DNA of 64,000 nt, taken from positions 1-64,000 of the forward strand of contig JAJDXM010000079.1 in assembly GCA_022823225.1 (NCBI GenBank), in the 5' to 3' direction. Below the pieces are notes generated by a model. It saw only the letters and a list, made by a program, of their open reading frames with translations. It was not told the origin of the DNA and ran no database searches. Every line of letters starts with the position of its first letter. The stretch's first letter is position 1. The DNA comes from Gemmatimonadota bacterium (GTDB lineage Bacteria; Gemmatimonadota; Gemmatimonadetes; Longimicrobiales; Gaopeijiaceae). Of this stretch, positions 6,998-14,386 are shown piece after piece. Both the position numbers and the translations under genes were made by a program.

Positions 6998-8458
6998 AGT
7001 ACTTCCCAATGGCCGACTCTGGATGAACCGACGCGCCGGATTGCGCCGGCCTCGCGCAGCTTGCGGAAGTGGTACTTCACTGCCCTGACAGATATTCCAA
7101 GACGCTTGGCGATCAAGGACTGAGTGATCCGGGGCTCGTCTCTCAGGACCGCGAGGATCCGCTCTGCCCCAGGCATCGGTTCAATGCTTCGGGTGGTCTT
7201 TGGGGAAGTCTTTGGGGCAATCTTTGGGGAAGTCTTTGGGGAAGTCGGTGACCCTTCGGCGGCCTTCTGGCGGTTGTCCGGCCATGTCCCTTCTCCCGCG
7301 TTTTCCTGGCTGTAGCCCGGTACTCCGCGGGCGGCGGCATCGGCCGCCAGGTAGGCCCCGGAGAACGGGAACCGCAGGCGGAGCACGCCGCCGGGTTCCC
7401 GGGCCCAGAGCGGCGCCGGGTTGCCAGCTTCGAGACACCGTTCGCGGATCTGGTGGATCCCTCGGCCCCATGCTTCGATCAGCCCGGCCCGAAAGAAGGC
7501 GTGGGCGACTCTCGGGTTGTGCGGGTCCGACAGCATTCCTCCGGTGGTGGAGACGTTCCATTCGACCGGAAGTTCGGCCGGATTGCGGATCGTGATGCGA
7601 TCATGGTACACGCGAATCTGCGTGGATGTCTGTCTGGCGTAGTCGCGATGGATGACGGCGTTGATGACAGCCTCCCGCATGGCTCTCCTTGGCACTGGGA
7701 AGGTCTCGACACGATAGATGCCGTCGTAGGAAACCACACCCCGGGTGTACTTGGTGTAGAGCAGGTCAAGCGTCCGGTCCACCTGTGCGAAAAGATCGCC
7801 CTCGATGACGTCCTGATAGATCAGTTCGGGACCCCTGAAGTGGCCGATCTTGACGTGGGAACCCATGAGGAATCGATGTGGCGACGGATGGAATAGCAGG
7901 ACGGCGGCCCGCTTCAGAAAGGCGCCGTCGCGGAGCTGGAGTCTCTCGATCACGTCCTCGTCCGAGTCGTCCAGTGCTTCCGACGGCAACCGCTCCGCCT
8001 GGACGCCTCGCCGTCGGAACCCATCGAATATCCGGCCGTCGAGCTCACCCAGCGTCACGCCGGGCAGGGCCACGTCATCCCACGTCCGGCCATGCTTTTC
8101 GAGCAGAAAGCGGGTCAGCGCCACGCCCTCCAGCACCTGCTTGGTGCTGCCGCTTCGGTAGTGGAACTTGCCCCGGTAGCTGATGGGGTTCGAGTGCGGC
8201 TCCACGACGATCTCGATGTACTCCAGACCGGACTCCGACTTCAGGTTCACGTCGACAACGATTCCGAGCAGCGCCCGCACCTTGCTCGGAATGTCCTCCA
8301 TCAGCGAAAGCACGTTGCGGACCCCGACGATGTCGCCCTTGTCGTCCTTGCCGATCTCAAGGGATGCCGCCCTGCGCGTTCGCGAAGCCGCAGATCCACG
8401 CGAGGTATTCGTCGCGCCAGGAGCGCTTCCACTCGACGTTCTGGGTCTCGGGTGTCAT
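6994..8458 (-). pseudogene. AlbA_2 (Schlafen-type) ATP-binding regulator, frameshifted
   Basis: The protein is a COG2865-type regulator: an N-terminal AlbA_2 domain, a HATPase_c_4-like middle (REAVINAVIHRDY motif, RNPAELP, GRGIHQI), a Ser/Pro/Lys/Thr repeat, and a C-terminal winged helix. The natural start is the ATG at 8458 (MTPETQNVEWKRSWRDEYL). One extra C near 8370 shifts the frame inside the AlbA_2 signature, so only a shorter product from 8313 remains open (439 residues). The start overlaps the upstream stop as ATGA, and its stop overlaps hsdR as GTGA. Such genes are common inside type I restriction operons. An assembly error remains possible for the single-base shift. Confidence 0.75.
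7195..7247 (-). repeat. Tandem 12-bp repeat coding for Ser-Pro-Lys-Thr units
   Basis: Four near-identical copies of a 12-bp unit (plus-strand form TTTGGGGAAGTC) lie inside the AlbA_2 gene and encode a TSPKTSPK-type linker before the winged helix. Similar Lys/Thr-rich linkers are usual in this protein family. A degenerate version at about 19490-19560 marks the remnant of the second AlbA_2 copy. Confidence 0.8.
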
Positions 8459-8880
8459 CGGCCGGCCTCGGTGGCGGATTCGTCCAGGACGCTCCAATGA
8501 CCACCTTTGTCGGGACCCACCCGCTCGATCTTCCCGGCCTCGCGCAACCTGTCCAGCCGATACCGGACGGTGGATCGCGTGGCGCCGAGGGTGGCGGCGA
8601 TTTCGCGGCGGCTGGCGGACGGGTTCTTCCGCAGGAAGGCGAGGATGCGGTCCCCAACTTTCTGGCGGTTTTCTGGCTGATCCCGATTTTCTGGTTGTTT
8701 TCTGGCTGATCTGCGCAGGTCCGCCAGACGGAGCAGGTCGGTCACCTCGATGGCCTCGCGGCGGATCTCCCGCCCGATCTCGACGACGCCGCCTCGACCG
8801 TTCGCGAGTCCGCAGATGCAGTCCAGGTGCTCGTCCCGCCAGGAGGATATCCGCTCGACTTGAGAAGGGTCAGGCGTCAT
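8455..8880 (-). CDS. Internally deleted AlbA_2/winged-helix protein
   Basis: The 141-residue product starts MTPDPSQVERISSWRDEHL. It keeps the AlbA_2 start (ICGLANGRGGVVEIG), then passes directly, after about 58 residues, into a C-terminal winged-helix domain (NPSASRREIAATLGATRSTV, LREAGKIERVG). The AlbA_2 second half and the ATP-binding core are deleted in frame. It therefore encodes at most a small DNA-binding protein. It overlaps the next AlbA_2 gene by ATGA. A closely related, differently deleted gene lies at 19654-20505. It may be a relic, or may still act as a repressor. Confidence 0.65.
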   Translation of the reverse strand: MTPDPSQVERISSWRDEHLDCICGLANGRGGVVEIGREIRREAIEVTDLLRLADLRRSARKQPENRDQPENRQKVGDRILAFLRKNPSASRREIAATLGATRSTVRYRLDRLREAGKIERVGPDKGGHWSVLDESATEAGR

Positions 8881-8965
8881 GTGCGTCGTCGTCCTCCGTG
8901 TCGTCGTCGGGGATGGGTAGCCGGATGGCACCGGTTAGGAGCTGCTGCATCATAACCCTGCTTGA
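8873..8965 (-). pseudogene. hsdS: Type I restriction HsdS C-terminal fragment
   Basis: The frame contains RVMMQQLLTGAIRLPIP, the usual C-terminal end of HsdS specificity subunits (LMQxLLTGxxRL). It is followed by an acidic tail DDDTEDDDAHDA that overlaps the start of the AlbA_2 gene. The target-recognition domains are missing. The acidic-tail DNA is repeated near 21133-21162. Confidence 0.65.
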
Positions 8966-9059
8966 TCGCGCGGGTTTTGTCGAGGCGGTGTGCGAGGGCT
9001 CTGCAACCCGTGCATTGACGTTGCCCTTGGTGACGCCGTTCTTTCCCTCCAATCCATTC

Positions 9060-9172
9060 AGCGCACCTTCGTCAGCGGTGTGGATCTCCGTCACCACCAG
9101 GTACACATCGTCGGAGAACGGGGGATTGGCGACAGTGAAGTCGAACCGCTTGAGGCGCCCCGGGCCGTCCGA
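9060..9172 (-). pseudogene. hsdM: Type I restriction HsdM fragment (NPPF motif)
   Basis: The minus strand reads LKRFDFTVANPPFSDD, matching the catalytic FDxxxxNPPF motif of N6-adenine methyltransferase subunits of type I systems. An in-frame TAG lies shortly before it, and the sequence after it (YLVVTEIHTADEGA) is not HsdM-like as far as I can tell. Only the motif region survives. Confidence 0.55.
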
Positions 9173-9258
9173 GTTCGCCTACGACCGATTGGGGATCCTT
9201 CGCGGGGAGGCCGAGTCCAGCGAGGCAACGCGACGCAATCCGGTTCACTCGCGTGGCC

Positions 9259-11736
9259 TCACCGCAGGACGTCTGCCGGCCCGCTCGACTCCGCCAAGAC
9301 GTTCGATTCGGCGCTGTAGCCGAGATTCCGATAGCCCGAGACCCGCTTCTCGCTCATGCGCTTGAGCATGGGGACGCACTCGTCAACATAGTCATAGACG
9401 CGCACCTCGCGCTTTTCAGGATGGAGGCGGTGGAGCCGGCCCACATACTGCGCGAGCGTCCCTCTCCAGGAGAACGGCATCGTCAGGAACAGCGTGTCGA
9501 GGCGGGCATCATCGAACCCCTCCCCGATGTATCGGCCGGTTGCGACCAGCACCCGCTCCTCGCCTTCCGGAATCTCCTCCAGGCGGTGCATCAACGCGCG
9601 ACGCTCCCGCGTCCCCATGCCCCCGCGAAGCACGAGCACGTTCTGCGCGGCGCGGGCCACCTTCTCGGCTAGATACCGGGCGTGCTCCCTGCGTTCGGTG
9701 AGAAGGATGGGTGAGCGTCCGGACTCGACCGCCGCTTGGACATCGTCAACGATCAGCCTGTTGCGTGTCTCGTCAACGGCCAGCGCGGCATACACCTGCT
9801 GGATGGGCGGTCGCTCGCCGTCCACGACCGCCGGCAGCCGGAACGAAGTCGGCCGGAGGATCGCTCGGTGCCGGAAGGGGCGCCGACGAGCCTGTGCCTT
9901 GGCGGTTGCCCGGTACCGTACGGGCCCGCACTGCATGAAGATGATGGGATGGTGACCATCCCGACGCGTAACGGTTGCCGACAGGCCGAGCACATATCTG
10001 GCCTTGGTGCGGCGTGCGACGGCCTCGAAGCTGACGGCGGGGAGATGGTGACACTCATCGACCACGAGATGTCCATAATCGGCCACCATGTCGTCTACTT
10101 CTCTGTTGCGCACCAAGCTCTGGATCACGCCAACATCGACCAGCCCGAGCGGTTTGCGCTTTCCGCCGCCGATCTGCCCGATGGACGCGGCGGGAAGATC
10201 GAGAAATGCCGCCAGCTGTGCGATCCACTGGTCCATGAGCTGCAGACGGTGAACCAGCACGAGCGTGCTCGTGCGGCGCGAGGCGATGACGGAAGCGGCC
10301 ACCACGGTCTTGCCGAACCCGGTGGCTGCAGCGAGGACGCCGGTTTCGTGCCGCAACAGCGCATCGGCGGCCGTATGCTGTTCAGGGGTCAATTGGCCGC
10401 GAAAGCTCGTCTCGACCGGGCGGCCGGAATCGCGCGCGTCCCGCACATCTACGCGAATGCCGAGCTCCTCGAGCATCGACTCCATCACCTCTCGGCAGCC
10501 TCGTGGCAGCGCGATGTGGTGCGATAGCAGTTCCGCGCACGCCACGATTCGGGGGACACCGAAGGTCGAACGCCGCATCGCCTGCGCACTGTAGTATGCC
10601 GGGTTCTGGAACGCCGCGACACGGATCAGCCGGTTGACCAGGCCGGGCGGGAGGTCAGCCCGCGGGATGTAGAGCTGGTCGCCCAGCACCGCGTTGATCC
10701 GTTCGGGCATTGCTCCGGAGATCTCGGGCAGCGGCAGGCGTCGTGAAGGCGGTGCCAGCCAGGGCTCCTCGTCCCGTTCTTCGAGCGGCAGGCGTAGACC
10801 GATGACGCGGCCCCGTCGACTCGCTTCGTCGGTGGCTAACGTGACTTCCGTAGGGGAAAGACGCCGAAGCGACGAAAGAAAGGCCCATTGGTCGCTGTAG
10901 GGCTCGAAATCACGGTCGAGGAACACGCTGTTGCCGATCCTGCGGGGCCCGCCTTGCAGAGGCAGCGCGATGAGGTTACCGAAGCCGCCCGTCGGGAGAG
11001 TATCCTGGCTTGGGAAGAAGCGGTCATAGGATGCAAACCCGATGTCGGGGTGGCACTCCATGGCTTCGGTCAGAAGATGGGCACCGAGACGGCGGGCGAG
11101 GGAGGCGGGGACCGGGTTGTCAAAGAAGATCCAGACATGTCCGCCGTTGCCCGAGCGGGAGCGCTCGAGCGCCGCCGGAATCTGCTTCGACCGACAGGCT
11201 TCGAGGAAGGCTCTCGCGTCTCGCCGCCACGTTTTCCTGTCGAAGTCGGCGGCGAGGAAACGGCAGGTGTCGTCTTTCCGGATCGGATAGACGCCGATCG
11301 TGTGACGACCGCGCAAGTGCCCCTCGATCACTTCGTCCGTCACGGGCAGGAAGGCCTGATTGGGGCAAGCTCCGCATTTGACCTTGGGCTTGCCACACAG
11401 GCGCGGTTTCCATTCGTTGGCGCACGCGGGCGCGTAGCCCGCCCGACCGGTTCGCGTGTTTTCCCAGCGCTTTGGAAACACGTCTTCACGACCGCAAAAC
11501 AGGGCCCGAAAGAGGGCGATCTTCTCGCTTGGCGTCGACGTCTTGGTCACGGGACCCGCGGGCTGCTTGCCATACCGGGTCGGAGGTTCACTCGCCTCCA
11601 GTTCTCCGAGTCGGGAAGTCAGATCAGCCGTCTCTGCCGCAAGCCGCGCCAGGCGTTCGCGAATACGTGCGGCTTCCTGCCTGCGAGAGTCTTCGTGTGC
11701 CAACCCGTTCTCCCGGCTCTCTTCGTCGTAAGGCAT
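9259..11736 (-). CDS. TOTE-type primase-helicase (AEP domain plus DEAD/DEAH helicase)
   Basis: The 825-residue protein starts with a coiled-coil (residues 10-50). A Cys cluster (C105, C114, C121, C124) follows, then an archaeo-eukaryotic primase domain with the D-x-D pair in FLAADFDRK (about 164-166), the SGNGGHVW His motif (about 200) and a FGNLIALPLQ strand. The C-terminal half is a superfamily 2 helicase: ATGFGKT (470-477), DECH (560-563), SAT (586-588) and a QYVGRLHR motif VI. This AEP-plus-helicase layout is known from TOTE conflict systems. The ATG at 11736 avoids overlap with DUF1828; an upstream start at 11799 would add 21 residues. It is the last gene of a four-gene operon. Confidence 0.85.
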   Translation of the reverse strand: MPYDEESRENGLAHEDSRRQEAARIRERLARLAAETADLTSRLGELEASEPPTRYGKQPAGPVTKTSTPSEKIALFRALFCGREDVFPKRWENTRTGRAGYAPACANEWKPRLCGKPKVKCGACPNQAFLPVTDEVIEGHLRGRHTIGVYPIRKDDTCRFLAADFDRKTWRRDARAFLEACRSKQIPAALERSRSGNGGHVWIFFDNPVPASLARRLGAHLLTEAMECHPDIGFASYDRFFPSQDTLPTGGFGNLIALPLQGGPRRIGNSVFLDRDFEPYSDQWAFLSSLRRLSPTEVTLATDEASRRGRVIGLRLPLEERDEEPWLAPPSRRLPLPEISGAMPERINAVLGDQLYIPRADLPPGLVNRLIRVAAFQNPAYYSAQAMRRSTFGVPRIVACAELLSHHIALPRGCREVMESMLEELGIRVDVRDARDSGRPVETSFRGQLTPEQHTAADALLRHETGVLAAATGFGKTVVAASVIASRRTSTLVLVHRLQLMDQWIAQLAAFLDLPAASIGQIGGGKRKPLGLVDVGVIQSLVRNREVDDMVADYGHLVVDECHHLPAVSFEAVARRTKARYVLGLSATVTRRDGHHPIIFMQCGPVRYRATAKAQARRRPFRHRAILRPTSFRLPAVVDGERPPIQQVYAALAVDETRNRLIVDDVQAAVESGRSPILLTERREHARYLAEKVARAAQNVLVLRGGMGTRERRALMHRLEEIPEGEERVLVATGRYIGEGFDDARLDTLFLTMPFSWRGTLAQYVGRLHRLHPEKREVRVYDYVDECVPMLKRMSEKRVSGYRNLGYSAESNVLAESSGPADVLR

Positions 11737-11743
11737 CTGCCGC

Positions 11744-12019
11744 TCAAGCCTTCGGCGCACCTTCGATGAGAAGCCCACGGCTTCCTGCCAGGAAGGCATC
11801 GATATCGTGGTCGTAACTGATCCGCATCAGGGTGTCGCCCTTGTCGGACAGCCGGACGCCGCCCGGCGCCTCCGACAAGTAGATGGGGTAGCGGTCCCCG
11901 TCGGGGAACTCGAAGTCGGCCTCGAGCATGACTTCGCCATCGGGACGCGGCTCCACGCGGACGGATGCGCAGAGTTGCTCGCATAGTCGTCTTTGCAGGT
12001 CGTCAGGGTTGATAGCCAT
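11744..12019 (-). CDS. Short DUF1828-like protein
   Basis: The 91-residue protein shows the DUF1828 pattern: an N-terminal helix, then DFEFPDGDRYPIYLSEAPGG strands and LSDKGDTLMRI. Full DUF1828/DUF1829 proteins are usually much longer. Here the frame ends after FLAGSRGLLIEGAPKA, so it is either a stand-alone single-domain form or truncated. Its start lies inside the end of the preceding 59-residue gene, and it ends 7 bases before the primase-helicase ATG, consistent with one operon. DUF1828 proteins recur in mobile and defence regions; their biochemical role is not established. Confidence 0.7.
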   Translation of the reverse strand: MAINPDDLQRRLCEQLCASVRVEPRPDGEVMLEADFEFPDGDRYPIYLSEAPGGVRLSDKGDTLMRISYDHDIDAFLAGSRGLLIEGAPKA

Positions 12020-12182
12020 TGAATGAACGGACTCGGATGATCGGGCTTGGCTCGTACTCCAGATAGTCTATGGTCTTCGAATAGGCACGCCAGAGCACCC
12101 TCGATAGTTTGTCCAAGGTAGCCAGCGCACGCAGATGATCTCCGGTCTTCCGGAGGTGGTCGTCGAGCTGGGCCGGCTGCAT
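12003..12182 (-). CDS. 59-residue operon protein of unknown function
   Basis: A short frame from the ATG at 12182 encodes a basic, helical protein (HLRKTGDHLRALATL, then a YSKTIDYLEYEP segment). It starts 12 bases after the stop of the zinc-ribbon/HEPN-like gene and overlaps the DUF1828 start by 17 bases. This tight packing in a single operon is the main evidence that it is real. I do not recognise a family. It could be a small toxin, antitoxin or adaptor of the flanking proteins. Confidence 0.5.
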   Translation of the reverse strand: MQPAQLDDHLRKTGDHLRALATLDKLSRVLWRAYSKTIDYLEYEPSPIIRVRSFNGYQP

Positions 12183-12194
12183 CTTGCATCCCGG

Positions 12195-13721
12195 CTACCG
12201 GGAATCTGAATCGTCGGGTGTCCGCCTCCGCCAAACAAATGCACTCTCGCCGGACTCGGCGGTAAGGCGGATGCCCTCTTGGAAGTCTCCGGCGGATGCT
12301 TTCTGGCCAAGGTTCCCCGTCCATGTTGCCTGCGGTCTTGAAATCAGTCTGCCTTCGAGCCCCGACATCTCGCACTCATCAAGAATCACTCTCGCTGCCT
12401 TTTCCAATTCGTGGATTCTCTCGTGGTGTAAGCCGCGCTCGATTGCCTCCTTGACGCTTGCAGAGTTCTGAAAGTACCGGGATTCGTGGAAGATCTTCCC
12501 AGGCTCCCTCAGTACGTTACCGATGTCGGTGTAGTCCGCTTCCAAACGCGCCCGGCTATCTTCTGGAAGGTCCGAGTACAGCTCCTGCACGTCGTGAATC
12601 CTCTTCGCCCGATGGCAGCGGGTCATTAGAATCGCCTTCAATGCCACCTCACAAGAGAATGCCGCCATCAGGCCGCGCATCATGAGTGCCCCCGCTCTCT
12701 CCTCCCAAGTGCCGGGGTCTGCCCGCGAAGCTACATCTACATCCAGGTGTATCCCCGACTCATCCAGGCGGTCGATTCGGAGCTTCAATGGCCCGGCGGG
12801 ATCCAGCTCATCCCAGCGGTGAATCGCCGTTTCGAACGGAAGGCTGCGGGCAGCTGCAGCGAGGAGCTTCGCCTGCAGATAGAGGTATCCAGCTTCGCCT
12901 GCGGGGATGGTATCGCGGGTGAGAAAGTGCGTGCGCCCCTCCTTTGCCGGAAGCCTGAGTGCCTGCTCTGCCCGCATGTCCCAGTGGGCCTGGTCGCGGG
13001 GCATGTCGGCGATGATCTTCGCCACGAACTTCGCCGCGGGGCGGTAGTCCGGTGTTTCCCCGCGCGCCATCTCAGCGAGATTGTGGGTCGCTTCTCGCTC
13101 CATCGCACTCCACTCAGCCATCGCCGCATCGTTCGATAGACTGCTCGTACAAAGCGCGCATCCGATTCTTGTGACCGTTCCGCTCTCAGAAGCGGAGAGA
13201 CGTGCGTCCCCCCAGCACGCCGTGCATCGCAATTTGACGATTGGGGGGGCCGTCCCATCGGTCATAACCGGCTCGAGGTTCGCGAATGACTTCGCCCGCA
13301 GGAAGATGGCCGGATCCTGAAGCAGTCTCAGGTGGCGGTCGTTGGCCACGTTCTGGATGATCTCGCGCGTTTCCCAGCGGGCGATCGACGACTCGCCGAG
13401 CCCGCTAATCCTCGCCAGCTCCGCTCGAGAGAGATCATACTTCGCCCGGAGATCACGAATCTCGATTGGCGTGAGAACACCCAGGTGCCGGCAGACTTCG
13501 TCGTGGCGGATGTCCTCGGCTTCGTCATCTGTGTAGGGTCCGCAAGAGGAGCAGGTCCGGACCGGGATGTCTACGACCAGCTCGACGCCTTCGTCGCCGG
13601 CGCCATAGATGAACGGGTCCCGAACGAGTTCGGTCTTGAGGCCCGGGGTCCCACACATATCACAGGTGTCGGGTCCGTCGAGCTCGCGGAGAACGGTGGG
13701 GGGAGATGCGACGCTAGGCAT
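12195..13721 (-). CDS. MqsA-like zinc-ribbon/HTH protein fused to HEPN-like domain
   Basis: The start at 13721 is set by GGAGG nine bases upstream; an in-frame ATG at 13730 abuts that site too closely. Residues 18-60 form an MqsA/YgiT-type zinc ribbon (C20, C23, C57, C60). It is followed by the LTPIEIRDLR / LSRAELARISG helix-turn-helix (about 83-122) typical of MqsA antitoxins. A second CxxC pair set (C166, C169, C188, C191) suggests another zinc ribbon. Residues about 350-455 form an HEPN-like helical domain with EVALKAI and RAKRIHDVQELY, which includes an R-x4-H spacing. The 508-residue fusion joins an antitoxin-type sensor to a possible RNase module and heads the operon that ends in the primase-helicase. 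Confidence 0.75.
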   Translation of the reverse strand: MPSVASPPTVLRELDGPDTCDMCGTPGLKTELVRDPFIYGAGDEGVELVVDIPVRTCSSCGPYTDDEAEDIRHDEVCRHLGVLTPIEIRDLRAKYDLSRAELARISGLGESSIARWETREIIQNVANDRHLRLLQDPAIFLRAKSFANLEPVMTDGTAPPIVKLRCTACWGDARLSASESGTVTRIGCALCTSSLSNDAAMAEWSAMEREATHNLAEMARGETPDYRPAAKFVAKIIADMPRDQAHWDMRAEQALRLPAKEGRTHFLTRDTIPAGEAGYLYLQAKLLAAAARSLPFETAIHRWDELDPAGPLKLRIDRLDESGIHLDVDVASRADPGTWEERAGALMMRGLMAAFSCEVALKAILMTRCHRAKRIHDVQELYSDLPEDSRARLEADYTDIGNVLREPGKIFHESRYFQNSASVKEAIERGLHHERIHELEKAARVILDECEMSGLEGRLISRPQATWTGNLGQKASAGDFQEGIRLTAESGESAFVWRRRTPDDSDSR

Positions 13722-13789
13722 GGTGGTCATCCTCCGAGTAGCTCGTCGGGCAAGTTCGCTCCTTCCGATGGTTTCATGAAGATAACTGC

Positions 13790-14326
13790 CCATATGACAT
13801 GCTACCGGCTCCTACGTGTGGCCGATCCTCCGCGACGACCGAGAATGGGCCGAAGCGCACCGGTAGGGTTGCCCGCGGTCGAAAGCCGCCGTTCCTGTCG
13901 GCGACAAGGACGACCACGTGGCCGGAATTCGGCGTGATCAGGTCCGCAAGGCCGTCACCCGTCACGTCGGCCAGACTCATGCCCCGGTTCGATGTCGCGC
14001 AGTCGAACGGCGTGCGGGTGCGGCGAGACGTCGACGCGGAATCTCGAGTGGTCCCGGCGTTCGAAGCCCCCTTCGGCGATCCCGAAGAGCAGCGTAACAT
14101 GGTCCGTCTCGTGGTTTGCGACCGCGAGGTCGGCAAGCCCGTCCTCGTCGAGATCCGCGATGGCCAAGTCCACCGGATTCTCGCCGGCGGGGCCGGACCA
14201 CGTCACTTCGAAGTGGCCGTCACCCTGGCCGGTCAGCACGAAGACGCTCTGGCCGCTGGAAACCACGAGGTCGAGGCGCCCGTCGCCATTCAGATCGCAA
14301 GCTTGGATCGGGGTGGACGACAAACG
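13790..14326 (-). pseudogene. FG-GAP/VCBS repeat protein fragment, locus B
   Basis: This is the longest surviving stretch of the recurring protein: LNGDGRLDLVVSSGQ, FEVTWSGPAGENPVDLAIAD, DEDGLADLAVANHE, LLFGIAEGGFERRDH and HAVRLRDIE. After a one-base frame change near 13985, SLADVTGDGLADLITPN follows. These are four successive Asp-rich FG-GAP/VCBS blades. It lacks a signal peptide and a proper end and lies exactly between the zinc-ribbon/HEPN operon and the STAND operon. Confidence 0.8.
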
Positions 14327-14386
14327 CCGCCCTCGCCTCCCATACAGCTGCTCGCTGGACGACCGGGGGGGACTACGTGTATCAAC

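Noticed and set aside
7195-7247. Tandem repeats considered as a CRISPR array
   Set aside because: The 12-bp units have no spacers and encode a linker in the AlbA_2 protein.
9480-10600. Several plus-strand frames over the primase-helicase gene
   Set aside because: They are antisense shadows of a gene with complete AEP and helicase motifs.
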